A stretch of 64,000 bases of DNA from Candidatus Mycoplasma haematominutum 'Birmingham 1' (GCF_000319365.1 NC_021007.1:434001-498000); one strand, 5' to 3'. Shown: positions 46,615 through 57,431, counted from the first letter of the stretch. Notes: a model not told the origin generated them from the letters alone. A program made the numbers and translations.

Positions 46615-46773
46615 TTACTCTTCTTTTAAGTTAGAGCAGGAATGATGACATTCGTGACAGCAGCTGTTGTGACGACAGCAGTGATGGATGCAATGGCAAC
46701 AGTGATGGTGCTGTAAAGAACAAGTAGAACAGGAACAATCAGAAGAAGTTTTCTTGCAATCGCAACAACTCAT
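46615..46773 (-). CDS. Cys/His-rich metallothionein-like protein
   Basis: 52 residues, ATG with AGG about five bases upstream and its own terminator 17 bases after the stop. It has 15 Cys and 10 His, nearly half the chain, in CC, CxC and CxxC clusters: MSCCDCKK, CSCSTCSLQHHHCCHC, HHCCRHNSCCHECHHSC. This is the make-up of metallothioneins and small metal-sequestering proteins. No similarity to a named bacterial family (SmtA type) that I can see. Next to sufU and divergent from the C39 exporter. A metal-storage or Zn/Cu/Fe buffering role is inference. Confidence 0.72.
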   Translation of the reverse strand: MSCCDCKKTSSDCSCSTCSLQHHHCCHCIHHCCRHNSCCHECHHSCSNLKEE

Positions 46774-46867
46774 AATAACCTAAATTAGTCTAAAGAAAAA
46801 ATACAAGTTTATTTTAACATAACTGGCTTTTTATATTACAAAATTACCTTTTTCCCTCATTAACAAA

Positions 46868-48898
46868 ATGAGGGAATATTCGTTTCATATGAGAATCTAT
46901 TACCAAGAGAGTGAATACGATTGTGGAGTGTCAGTGACCAGATCCTTGATAAACCATTTTTTAGGAAAAAATATTAGCAGAACTGAAATTTTTGATCAGT
47001 TAAATATTTCTGCTCAAGGACTTTCAATTTTTGAATTGGAGGAAATTAATAAAAAATATGGAATTCATCTAGAATCCTATAGAGTCTCTTTACAAGAATT
47101 ACAAAAATCCGATATTCAAGAATTTTTTGTGATTTTACTCTACCGAAACCATTCAGAACATTTTGCAATAGCTAAAAAAAGGGGCAAAGCTCTCATACTT
47201 TATGACTCAACCATGGGAAAAATTCATATGAATTTCCAACAATTGGCTCCAATTTTTGCAGAAAAAATCCTATTAATTCAAAAAATCGACACAAATAGTC
47301 CTGCGCCTCTCATTAACTATTCAGAGTCGGAAATTTCAATATTACAAATTCATAAATTATGAAAAACTACAGGGATTTCTCTCTTAATTTTTGTATTTAT
47401 AATTCTCAGCTTTGCTATTCACAAATTAATTTTTGAAGACGTAATTCAAAGCCATCACTGAGGCAATATTTCTGCTTTTATTTTCCTCTCACTTTTCTTA
47501 ATTTGTATCTGGTCTCTGGGTGAGTATATTAAAGATATTTTTTACCTACAAGATAAACAATGATACTTAAAAAACCTCTATTCACTATTTTTTGAAAAAT
47601 TAGAAAACAAAAAGAATTATTTTTTCTCTAAGATAGGTAAAAATCAACTTCTTTTACTTCATCAACATATTCAAAATATTTCCTTGTTTTATGGAGAACT
47701 TCTAAGTTCTTTCATTTCGGGAATATTAATTTCAGCCACATTAACTCTCTACTTAGTCTATTTGCAACCTTGATTTTTAGTAATAATTCTAGTTATGTTT
47801 GCTCTTAAATTTGCAAATTACCAATTCATAAAAAAGTGAGATTCCATTCAATTTAGCCAAACTCTTCAAAATAGCATAAATGTTCAAAAAATACTATTTG
47901 CACTCAATAATTTTTTGAAGAAAGAGTGAAATCTACATAAATTCCTATTTTTAAATAAGTCAATCAAAAATGAAATTACTGCATATCAACTTACAGAAAA
48001 AGAGTGTAATTACAAAAAGATTTTGTTTTCAAAACTCAATTTTTTTATTACACATGCAATAAATATTGCAATATACATTATCAGTTGTTATCTATATTTT
48101 CGAAATGATATCAGCCTTTCCAATATGGTCCTTGCGGGAATGATTTATTCTCAATTAAATATACATCTAGACAAAATTATTTCCACAGGAATTCACTGAG
48201 AAAAATGCATGGAATCTCTCAAGCAATTTAAACACTTCTTATTTAATGACAACATTACTGAAAAGAATAAGATGAATATTTCTCTCCCTGCCGTCATTGC
48301 GTTAAAGGAGTTAAATTACCACAATGGTGTTAAAACAATATTCCATAATTTAAATCTAGAAATTTATCCTGACACTTTCCTTATGGGTTCCTCAGGAATA
48401 GGAAAAAGTACTCTCTACAAATTAATCTCATCAAAGCTGCCAAATGCATTAAATTCTGTCTTCTTTAATAAGATAGCTATCTCAGACATTTCTGAAAAAT
48501 GCTTTAACCAATTAATTATCTATCAAAATTCTCAAACTGAATCGAAAGAATTCAATTGAGCTGAATTAGTTCAATATGTCAATAGTGATCAAATAGAAAA
48601 AATTCATGTACTAATTGACAAAATAGGAATTTCTTATGGTCAAAATCCTGCCACATATAAATTAAGTGATGGGCAAAGACAATTTATTAATCTTCTAAAT
48701 TTACTTAAATTTTCTCAAAAAATTTTGCTCTTAGATGAGGTTACTTCTCATATAAACCACGAAATAAAACAAGAGGTATTTAAAACGATTTTTCCTATTC
48801 TAAAAACGAGAAATTTTGTCATTTGCTCAGATCATAATACTGAATTTAGTGAATTCTTCAAACATCAAATAAATCTCAACCAAATTCTCGAAGCTTAA
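46868..48898 (+). CDS. Peptidase C39-containing ABC exporter (bacteriocin/peptide processing)
   Basis: 676 residues with thirteen TGA=Trp codons. N-terminal C39 peptidase: Gln13 and Cys19 in YYQESEYDCGVS, His98 in SEHFAIAKK, Asp113 in LYDSTMG, the full catalytic set. Then about five membrane helices (ISLLIFVFIILSFAI onwards), and an ATPase: Walker A MGSSGIGKSTLY, signature YKLSDGQRQF, Walker B ILLLDEVTS. Such exporters cut leaders after Gly-Gly and export the peptide. Cognate substrates are probably the MRKLTL peptides at 15800-16473. It forms an operon with the gene at 48901. Confidence 0.9.
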
Positions 48899-48900
48899 AA

Positions 48901-49263
48901 ATGCTCTTAAAAGAAGCGCTTTCAGCTTTTTCTCTAGTCGCGGGATTATTTACTATCTCGGGCTTTGCGATCAAAGTGGACAAATTTGAGAATAATCACA
49001 TTTTGCAAGATCCTAAAACAGAAAAAACCAAAATGTTTTTACCAATAGAAAGCTTTAACAAGTTGAATTTAAAAGCTGGAGATAACTTCAAATACTATGT
49101 CGGAAGTGACATGAGAATTAAGAAAATTACTCAAATAGAAACTCATTCTAACCATACAACCTTAATTTTTGATGAACCATTTCATGAGGATAATCACCTA
49201 AAAGTGGAATCAGTTAAATACTATTTAGAAGCAAAGCCTTTTTGGGCAAATCTATTTAAATAA
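48901..49263 (+). CDS. Membrane-anchored accessory protein of the C39 exporter
   Basis: 120 residues, ATG two bases after the exporter stop. N-terminal helix (LSAFSLVAGLFTISGFAI) then a small beta-rich domain (KAGDNFKYYVGSDMRIKKIT, FDEPFHEDNHLKVE) that would lie outside. It could be a reduced membrane-fusion or substrate-binding partner of the exporter, or an immunity protein. No family recognised. No TGA codons. Confidence 0.65.
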   Translation: MLLKEALSAFSLVAGLFTISGFAIKVDKFENNHILQDPKTEKTKMFLPIESFNKLNLKAGDNFKYYVGSDMRIKKITQIETHSNHTTLIFDEPFHEDNHLKVESVKYYLEAKPFWANLFK

Positions 49264-49265
49264 AC

Positions 49266-49356
49266 TGGCGGAAACTGAGGGATTCGAACCCTCGCGCAGC
49301 TTTTGGCCGCCTAGCATCTTAGCAGGATGCCCCCTTAACCACTTGGGTAAGTCTCC
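49266..49356 (-). tRNA. tRNA-Ser (GCU)
   Basis: Class II with long variable arm; anticodon arm GCATC-CTGCTAA-GATGC (GCT); acceptor GGAGACT/AGTTTCC; encoded CCA. Reads AGC and AGU. Confidence 0.94.
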
Positions 49357-49410
49357 TTGATTGAGATGATAAATACATCAACCATCATTCTTCTCTATGA
49401 CAGAAAATCA

Positions 49411-49432
49411 CTCTCTCCCGAAAAGGGAGAGT
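49411..49432 (-). terminator. Hairpin after the tandem membrane-protein genes
   Basis: CTCTCCC with GGGAGAG around AAAAG, between the stop at 49446 and tRNA-Ser. The T run after it on the minus strand is weak. Confidence 0.45.
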
Positions 49433-49445
49433 AAATATTTAGAGT

Positions 49446-49871
49446 TTAAACCTCTAAATCTAAAGTAGGGAGAACCACTCTGTTATAGTATTCCTGCTCA
49501 GTCATGCCCGAACGCTGCGCTGCTGCAATATTTTCTTTCTTTTTCTTGTAGGTGTATGCATTAGCTCCCAGAGAACAAAGATTTACAAATATAAAACAAG
49601 TATCAATTGCAACTCATTCTACAGGAGGCTTTCCCAACAGAGAACAAAGAGAGCTGATACTCATTAAGGTGGCTGTTCCGCAGGAAAACACCATAAATTT
49701 AGTTTCTAATCCTGAAGTATCTTTAGTAACTCACACAGTCTTACAGTGATAAAATGTAGCAATTGATAAAAATACTGCTCCCAGCATTGTAAATGCTGCT
49801 GAAATTCAACCATGCCAAGCTGTGCCGTTATTGTCTTCAAAAAACGGTATCGTGGTCAGCCATTGTATCAT
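49446..49871 (-). CDS. Small multi-pass membrane protein (tandem pair, copy B)
   Basis: 141 residues with four TGA=Trp codons. About three or four membrane helices (ISAAFTMLGAVFLSIATFYH; VAIDTCFIFVNLCSLGANAY) with a charged tail (KKKKENIAAAQRS). The N-terminus parallels the neighbour at 49879 (NNG...G.D/W..A). ATG 49871 lies within the end of the upstream gene (TTAATG region), so the two are coupled. It converges on the C39 exporter operon. Unknown function; an immunity or transport role is speculation. Confidence 0.68.
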
Positions 49872-49878
49872 TAATAAG

Positions 49879-50289
49879 TTAATAGGCTCTTTTGCCCCTC
49901 ACTAGAGGATTCAAATAATATTTACAATAATTTTCTTCACTAATTCCTAGATTTTGCGCCTTCTTAGAATTAGTCATCTTTAGATAAAAGATATAGCCGC
50001 AAGTGAACAGCAAAAATGTATTTATATATACAAAAGCCATCAAACGTACCAATTTCACTGTACAGCCAGGAGTGCATGAAATTAATCCAGGCAGACCAAA
50101 AAGGGCTCCTACAAATAAAGCGCAAGAAGTTGCTAAATGGAACGCAAAAATCTTAAATGGTACAACGGCAGAATTTTTACTCCGAAAGGTAGCGATAAAC
50201 TGAGGTCAAAAAGATAAAGTAATTGTGGTAGCTCCCAAAAAAGCTAGCACGCATGCTGCTATATCAAAACCAGATGGCTGTCCATTCAA
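49879..50289 (-). CDS. Small multi-pass membrane protein (tandem pair, copy A)
   Basis: 136 residues from TTG 50289; a CTG at 50304 would add five residues matching the paralogue. Membrane helices ACVLAFLGATTITLSFW, IFAFHLATSCALFVGALFG and LMAFVYINTFLLFTCGYIF; a Cys pair in LISCTPGCTVK. Ends just after the start signal of copy B. Same organisation as copy B, suggesting tandem duplication. Not recognised. Confidence 0.62.
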
Positions 50290-50421
50290 ATCTAAAAAAA
50301 GCAGAGAATTTTGAAAAAACTACTAATCGAAAAAGTAGCTAAAAAAATAAATTAAAACTAGATTTTACTTACTTAAAAACCTAAATTTTCTGAAATTTTT
50401 AGGTCTGCTTAGAAAAATAGC

Positions 50422-50910
50422 TTAACTATTTACAGAGACTGAAAAATAATCGTAGTATCAGCTCAACTTATTATGGGAGAGCAACTTGAATTTTATTGTT
50501 ACTAATAGAGTATTTACATCAATTCACTTATACAAAAAATAAGCTAAAACATCATTTTCTGAAATATAATGTTTGGAATTCAAAGATTTCAATTTACTCA
50601 TGATTCTAGACTTAACATATTTTTTTAAATGATCTAGAAATACTCTTCGATTTCATAAGTGATTGTGACTATGTGTAAAATTTCTAACTTTATCTTGCAT
50701 TTCTCAGGCTATGGAAGCCTGAGAAAGTCTGTTAAAAACCCTTAAAAGGGAGGCGTTAGAAAAAAAATTTAAATACTTCGGAGAATCGAGTCTGTTAAAT
50801 TTTTCCGTTTCAGATAAATTAACAACTCCTGTTAAGTAACTAACGGAGCCTAAAAAAAGAAATAGGCACATTGAGAGAGCAATCCTCTTCCTTCATCCAA
50901 ATAAAATCAC
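50422..50910 (-). CDS. Hypothetical secreted protein
   Basis: 162 residues, six TGA=Trp codons. GTG 50910 gives a basic N-terminus followed by a hydrophobic core (ALSMCLFLFLGSVSYL), a likely signal peptide; the rest is charged, His-rich in one place (FTHSHNHLW). No domain recognised. It follows the gene at 50939 by 28 bases in the same direction. Confidence 0.62.
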
Positions 50911-50938
50911 CTGCTAATAAATATCTCTTCAAAGAGAG

Positions 50939-51967
50939 TTACATTTTTTCGACTATTCAAGTATGATCTAATCTCAAATTTTTTAATAGTGGATCATAAG
51001 GATTAATGGTTACTAATGGATCTGCAACTGGCTGATTGTGTTGGTGGGATTGTAAGTCAGAACGAATCTGAATAATATTAGTTCAATCATCCTGAGATAT
51101 TGCGATAACAACATCAACTTTACCTACTTTCCGAGAGAGTCAGCCAAATGGTGAGTCTTGTTGTCTACCTTCAGGGAATTCTAAGTGTCAAACACCATTC
51201 TTTTCCTCCTTCCACATATAATTTTTTAAGTCAATATCCTGTCATTTACTATCGCTTTCCACTCTTGCCTCAATCTTTCCACTTAAAGTTCTGATTCTTA
51301 GAGAAATTTTTTCTGATGGCTGCTCCGATATTTCTCATATACTGAGTACAGGCTTGCCAGATACAATTTCTTCTTGATTGGCTAGGTAAAGTCCAACTTT
51401 TTGGATTTCTGTTTCTGCAGCCCTCGGGACCCCCAATTTTACCTTCTTAATTAGCTCTAGTGTAACCGACCTGGAATTTTTATGGAAATCATCTGGTCCT
51501 ACAAAGTGGTAATTTTTTAAAGTAAGGTTATTCCTGAGGTTATATTTAATAATTTGATTCTGCAGTGAATCCAGTGCAACTGGCCATCGATAATTATGCT
51601 TGGCCAGATTGTGAGATATTTCTCTATTTATAGAAAAAATGGTATCTAACAGAAATTTAGAGTTACCTGTACTCATTTCTCTTGTAACTGGATCATTTTG
51701 AATATCAATAAAAGAAGAGCTTCTATAAACTAGACACTTTAAATTAGAAAAGGAGGAGTTGCAACTCCTTCCAGTATTTTTCAGAAATACTTTATCTATT
51801 AATTGTGAAGGTAATTTATGTTTAATTTCTATTAAATTATCTGGAATATTTCAATTGCTAGAAATAAAATATTCTCCATCAATCTTGAAATAGCCTTCAT
51901 GAGGAACTAAAGATAACGCATAATCCCCTAGATTAAATACAGGCGAAACGCCTGTATTAATTAACAA
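50939..51967 (-). CDS. Hypothetical protein
   Basis: Up to 342 residues, at least four TGA=Trp codons. The upstream limit is TTG 51967, but a strong hairpin (51936-51958) lies just after it, so the true start may be further in. Visible segments: HEGYFKIDGEYFISSNWNIP, CNSSFSNLKCLVYRSSS, HNYRWPVALDSLQNQIIKYN, ESDSKWQDIDLKNY. No signal peptide, membrane helix or known domain. Confidence 0.55.
51936..51958 (-). terminator. Perfect hairpin after the gene at 51978
   Basis: AATACAGGCG-AAA-CGCCTGTATT, a 10-bp stem with a 3-base loop, 20 bases past the stop of the upstream gene; followed on the minus strand by TAATC only, so termination is plausible but not textbook. Confidence 0.55.
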
Positions 51968-51977
51968 CTACTACTTT

Positions 51978-52421
51978 TTAAGTAGAGCTTGTAGGAGGCA
52001 TTTCGTCTGAATCAAAAATGGAATTATAAATGGTAGATAAATACTTATGATACAGCTCATAATCAAATAAAGAGAGAAATTTCTTAGAGTACTTAACTAA
52101 AGATCTATAGTAAGTGGATCGAGAAATAAACATCTTATCATAAGTCAATTTACGCATAAAACAATCTTCTAAAAATTTTTTTTCATGTTCCAGTAAACTA
52201 TTTAAGGCAAATCTTACTTCTTTAGCGTAAACGTCTCAGTATTGTAACAATTGATCTACAAATAATTCAGTATAATTGTTTCTCATATTTAAAACACACA
52301 ATTTATAAATAGCCCTTTCTGCCATTTCTATTATTGCCTTATTTCGTCTTTGCTGCTCTTTCCTGGATAATTTTGTAGCATCTTTTTCATTTTCCTTTTT
52401 TGGACATAAATTTCTTCTCAC
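51978..52421 (-). CDS. Hypothetical basic protein with a possible helix-turn-helix
   Basis: 147 residues from GTG 52421. N-terminus very basic (KLSRKEQQRRNKAI); later LEDCFMRKLTYDKMFISRST then YYRSLVKYSKKFL, which has the look of an ArpU/sigma-like helix-turn-helix (ISRSTYYR). Pro/Ser/Thr tail. It could be a DNA-binding regulator; I would not name it further. Divergent from ptsG with about 120 bases between. Confidence 0.55.
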
Positions 52422-52543
52422 TATTTAAACAAAGCTTTTCTCCAATTCACTAAACCTGCTCATCATATTAATGTCGATCACTCTCAAAAAAGTCATAAAT
52501 TTATAGAAAAAAACTGACTTAATCTTTCGTGAAAATAAGTTTA

Positions 52544-54327
52544 ATGAAATTCCCAAATACTTTTAAAATCCCTGAGCTTTCCAGTAATGCCAAGCTTAAA
52601 CTTTCAGGCATTTCCGGTGCCTTTATGTTACCCATAGCTTCCATGGCTGTTACAAGTTTTTTTTAAGTGTTGGTGGCACTCTTGCAGCCAGTTCTGACTC
52701 AATCAAATCAATCGGACAATCTTTGCAATCAATCGCCTTACCTATTCTTCAAGCGTTCCCGCTATTATTGTGTATATCTTTTTCAATCGCCTTTACTAAA
52801 CAAGACGCAGGAACTGCCGTGTGATGTTCTATTTTATCTTTTTTTACATTCATCTATTTTCAAGCCCCCTTTATTGAGTTAGGAGCTTGTAAAGATGGGT
52901 GCTGTACGAACTGTTGCACAGATGGATGCTCATGCGCTAATGGTAAGAATTGCTGTTGTTGCTCTCTTCTATGCTGTACGAAAAAAACAGAAGAACTAAA
53001 AATTTTGCACATCTCCAATGCGGGACGTAATCTGGTGCCAAGTATAGTTACTAGAATGTTTGGAGTTAACACGTTAAATACTTCTATTTTCGGTCCTATA
53101 TTTATTGGAGGAGTAATGATTCCCTTTCTCTTAAAAAGATATTCAGAAATTAAATTACCTACATATCTAGCATACTTCTCAGGAAAGAGACTCTTACCAT
53201 TAATCTGTTCCCTTTCTGTACTACCATTAGCGCTATTAACCTTACTTTTTTGGCCTTGAATTTGAACAGCCCTATCTTATTTAGGTAATTGAATTGCAAA
53301 ATCTGAAGGAGTTGATACATTCTTCTTTGGCTTATTAGAAAAATTATTAATACCTACAGGATTTCACCACATTTTTGCCTCTCTTTTCTGATACAGCCCC
53401 TTAGGAGGAGATGTTCAATTAGCCTTAAAAGATGATAATGGCGGTAAATGTTGTGAATTACTGTGTTGCAAAAATAACATCTCTCTTAATTCCCCTTCTT
53501 TGCAGGGAGATGCTCTAATAGGGCTTTATAGTCTATCCTTTCCTACCAATGACATAACTTCAAAGAAAATTTTTGAACACTTCCAAGAGAAGAAAATTTT
53601 TGCAGGACGTTTAGCGCAAGGGAAATTTCCAATTATGCAATTTGCTCTTCCTGCTGCGGCTTTGGGGATATACTATTCACATCATCCTCAAAAAAGGGCT
53701 GAAGCTAAAAAAACCTTAGTACCTGGAGTCTGGAATTCCCTTATTTTAGGAATAACAGAGCCTATAGAATTCAGCTTTATGTATACAATTCCGAAACTCT
53801 TCTACTGATTCCACTCGACAATGTGTGGTCTTTCATTCCTGCTGATGAGATTGTCGGGTAGCCATATTCCAACTTCTTTTTCTGGAGGAATCATTGAATT
53901 GATAATCAATGGAGTTATTCCAGTTCAAAAAGGTACTCAGTTTTACTATTGAGCAGCTATAGGATCAGGATTGGCTATTATTTATTTCACTGTCTTTTAC
54001 TACTCTTTCTTAAAATTTCACACACAACAACCTACAGCTACCGAACCTAATCTTGCAGGTGGAGAGCAAAAACCGGCTCTATCAGAAATGGAACTGTGAA
54101 AAAGTGGATTAGGTGGTTGAAACAATGTAACCAATTACAAAAACTGTGCATCCAGATTGCGTTACGATATCAAAGATAAAAACAGAGTCATAGAGTCTGA
54201 TCTCAAAAAAGCAGGAGTTATCGCTATCAAGTGAGTAGGGGATAATCACGTACAGCTAATAGTAGGTCCCAAAGCGGAAGAAATAAATACTAAATTATCC
54301 AAGGCTGCTATGGCTTCTAATTCCTAA
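52544..54327 (+). CDS. ptsG: PTS glucose-family EIIBC component, frameshifted at T8, with Cys-rich inserts
   Basis: Glucose uptake and phosphorylation. ATG 52544 opens the EIIC start (KLKLSGISGAFMLPIASMAV) but a T8 run at 52657-52664 brings TAA; one more T joins the long frame to TAA 54327 (about 594 aa). EIIC: PTGFHHIFASLFWY, GKFPIMQFALPAAALGIYY, LILGITEPIEFSFMY. EIIB: YKNCASRLRYDIKD with the phospho-Cys. No EIIA. Unusual Cys clusters are inserted: 13 Cys in about 32 residues (ACKDGCCTNCCTDGCSC...NCCCCSLLCC) and GKCCELLCCK. Three or more TGA=Trp codons. Confidence 0.88.
52657..52664 (+). repeat. T8 tract causing a frame break in ptsG
   Basis: Eight Ts after ACAAG. The upstream frame reads TTT TTT TAA (stop); nine Ts would continue as Leu-Ser-Val-Gly-Gly-Thr, the expected EIIC sequence. 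Confidence 0.75.
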
Positions 54328-54331
54328 ACTG

Positions 54332-55315
54332 TTGTCAACAAATGTTTTGGAAAGGAATTGTATTTACATTACAGACAATTCTCATACTTCTCTAAGAGTT
54401 CTAGAATTTCTATACAAAACCCAAAAGATATTGAATATAACTTTCTACTTAAACTCACCTACCAAAAAAATAGAAGAAAAAATTTTAAATCTTCAAAAAT
54501 ATTTACTAGGTAATAATTGTCCTGTGTTTATTAATACGCTCAATTGAAAAGACGCAAAACTGTTTAAGCCTTCATTTCAATCTCTTTTAAATTCTTGCGA
54601 AAGGCGAGGAATACTTATTTTGGTAGAGGCTCGAAGCCTCAAAATGTTTCATACTCACTTCAGATATAAAGATTTACTACAAGAATTTAATGTACTCATG
54701 ATGGTGTTTTCAAAACCTAAAAATCTGATTTGAGCTTATTCCCCGCAGCTATTAAAATGATCTGAACTTTCAATGAATCATCAAAATCTATATTTTGGAC
54801 AATTGGAAGAGGCGCTGCGAAATAGTCAAACAGAAGAAACTCCTGAACGATTCGAACATACTATTAGAGTGGTAAGTACAGCTTGAGACATTATGCTTCC
54901 TCTTACTGCGCTCAAGGAGAGGATGAAAATGAGAGTATTAATTGCCTGTGCTTATCATGATTTTGCAAAAAATTGAAATATTGAAAATCTCAAGTCTTCT
55001 TTCATAAAAAAACATCCACGTATGAAAGATCTTCCTATATGGGCCCTGCATGGCCCAGTAGCTGCCTTTTATTTAAAAATTAGGAACTTAGTAAAAAATC
55101 CATCTATTTTAAAAGCAATTGAATGCCATACTATCCCTCCTAAAAAATTAGGAATTATAGGAAAGCTTGTAGTCATAGCTGACAAATTAGAACCATTGAA
55201 GGAAAAAAATTTTCCTCCGGAAGTATTTTGTGACTTATGATCTCACTTAAAGCTGGGGGATTATGAATATGTATATGAATACTTAAGATTAAATCCCAAT
55301 ATTAAGAAACGCTAG
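54332..55315 (+). CDS. HD-domain phosphohydrolase (YqeK) fused to a degenerate NadD-like region
   Basis: 327 residues. The C-terminal half has HD-domain residues FEHTIRVVSTAW, CAYHDFAKN, WALHGPVAAFYL and VIADKLEPLKE, as in YqeK (Ap4A hydrolase). The first 160 residues sit where other mycoplasmas have nicotinate-mononucleotide adenylyltransferase (NadD-YqeK fusion), but the nucleotide-binding GxFDPxHxGH motif is absent; only weak similarity (KDLLQEFNVLMMVFSKP) remains. TTG start, four bases after the ptsG stop. The end overlaps the convergent gene at 55302 by 14 bases. Confidence 0.65.
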
Positions 55316-57320
55316 ATGAAACTGTATCTGAAGAAGATTTACCTTCAATGAATTGTGATTCTCAATAATTGCCTCAGTCCATAGCATCTTTATACTTTTG
55401 ACTCAAATTATTTCCAGCAGAATTATCGCTTAAAGCTGTCACACTCTGTGATAGCTGTACATTAAATTGTCTTGTTAAATTATCCACCAAGCTATCTAAA
55501 AGTAAATTCAAAGCAAGGGGGGATCTTAGTCCTTCATTTCACAGGTGATAACTGCTGTGGCTTAATTTAGAGTGCTTTTCTCCATTATCACTCTTTATCA
55601 ATTTCTGGAGAGCAGACATTTTTGGATTATCAGAAGAATTCAAGATATTTCAATCATCAGTAGTGGCGAGAAAAATGACAGAATCTACCGATTCTTTAAA
55701 GCTGGAAAATCCGTTCTTAGAAAAACTAGAATCCCCTAAACGCCATCATCAACCATTGTCATCTAACCCAAAAATATCTTCACTAATTCCCTCGTGGGAG
55801 TGACTATTTAGAGAAATTGTGTGACTAGGGCCGTTTTTTGGTAGTGCTTCTTTGAATCCTATCTCCGTGTAAAGAAATGGATACTTGGAAATTGTCTGAA
55901 TTGCTGAATTTCCTGCACCTAATTGAGAGGGTGGGTAGGAAATCACTGCAAGAGTTTTGGAATTACTTCTTGAAAAGCATTTTTTTTCAGGATTAAATTG
56001 AGAATCTACTATTTGTGCGGCTTGAAAATATTCTCTAATTTTTTTGATCCTATTTTTATAGTTAGTTGCAATTAATTGAGCATTGTCCCAAGCTTTTTCG
56101 ATAAATTCTTTTCTACTATCTTGACTAAAATCGGAGGAAAAATTATTCATTTTTGAAATCTTTTGAAATAATATTGCCGACTGCGCTAGATAAACCATTA
56201 AGTCTTTTTGAGTCCCTTCTGAAGTAGGACTGCTTCCCTTGATAGTTTGGTGCTCTAAAGCAGGATGGTGAACTTGCTGAATTCCTGATACTGTGGATTG
56301 AGTGCTACAGGTATTTTCTGAAGTGGTATCTTGCGCAGTTGTATTACTTTTTAAATAATTAATTAAAGGGATCTTAGAAGCACTTTTAGCCGTTTCAGAA
56401 GACTCTGATGAGGTTCACTGTTGTAATTGAGATACCTCTTCCTTACTGTAAATTAAGGTTTCAAATAAAGTTGCTATCGTTTTGTCAATTCCATTGGTGG
56501 AGAAAGGCGCAAAAAGTTTCTCTCCATTGGAGGGGATAGTAAAAAACTTAGTTTCTGCTGATTGATTATTTTCTGACTGACCATTAGATGCTGTTCCTTT
56601 CAACAGTTCCATAAAAGAGTTTCAAAACTTCATATAGTTTATAGATCTATAAAGATTGTTTGGAAATAGCTTAGAATAGCTCTGATAATAGTTTTTTAAT
56701 AATTGTGCTAATTTCTGAGTGGTGGAGTTTTGACTACTTTCTTCGGTTTGACTATGGGGTTTAAAAAATTCATAAATCTCTCTACTGAACAGGGTATATG
56801 GATCCCTGGAAGCTCTAAAATTAGTAATCATTAAATGTTTGTGTTTCGGTAATTTATTAATTAAAAATAGTGGATCTGCATAGTCATCTAAAATAAATTG
56901 CTCTAAAAATAAATAATCTGTTTCTTGAGAAGTTCAGAATTGATCATTTCTGTGTACTAGTCCTCCCTCGTATAAATCTTCATTTCAAAGACTAGGTCCA
57001 AAAGTCTTTACCTTATCTATTAGCTGGGTAATTCTAGTTTGAAGTTTGGAGCCTAATTTTTTTTTATTTGCAGAGGTATTTTCATTCACTACTAAATATT
57101 TATCTATCTTAGTTAGATAATCATATAAGCTTTTCTGTTTAAATTGATAGGGATAATAGTCGGGAGTAATCTGTAGACTCAAGAATAAGTCTGCCTGTCC
57201 GTTATAGTTCACCATTATTTTGTATTTATTTCGAGGGGAAGAGGTTCCTACAAAAGTAAAAGATGGGGAAGAGGCTGTTAGTAAAGAAAAAAATAGTATC
57301 TTTTTATTAATGAAGAACAC
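55302..57320 (-). CDS. Large secreted hypothetical protein
   Basis: 672 residues joined across several TGA=Trp codons. GTG 57320 gives a signal peptide (INKKILFFSLLTASSPSFTF). The mature protein is Ser/Asn/Gln-rich with a low-complexity stretch (SNTTAQDTTSENTCSTQSTV). No cysteine lipobox and no known domain. Divergent from the gene at 57432 by 111 bases. Probably a surface-exposed or secreted protein. Confidence 0.68.
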
Positions 57321-57431
57321 AGTATTCTAGCTTAGGTCGAGGTGAATTACCTCTACTTCTCTAAGAAGTTAAATCTTTTTTCTGGGGGCCTAAATTTATT
57401 CAGTTCAGTTGGATGAATTTCATTAATTTTT

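Noticed and set aside
50706-50727. CTCAGGCT...AGCCTGAG inverted repeat
   Set aside because: It is inside the coding frame of the gene at 50422-50910, and no T run follows.
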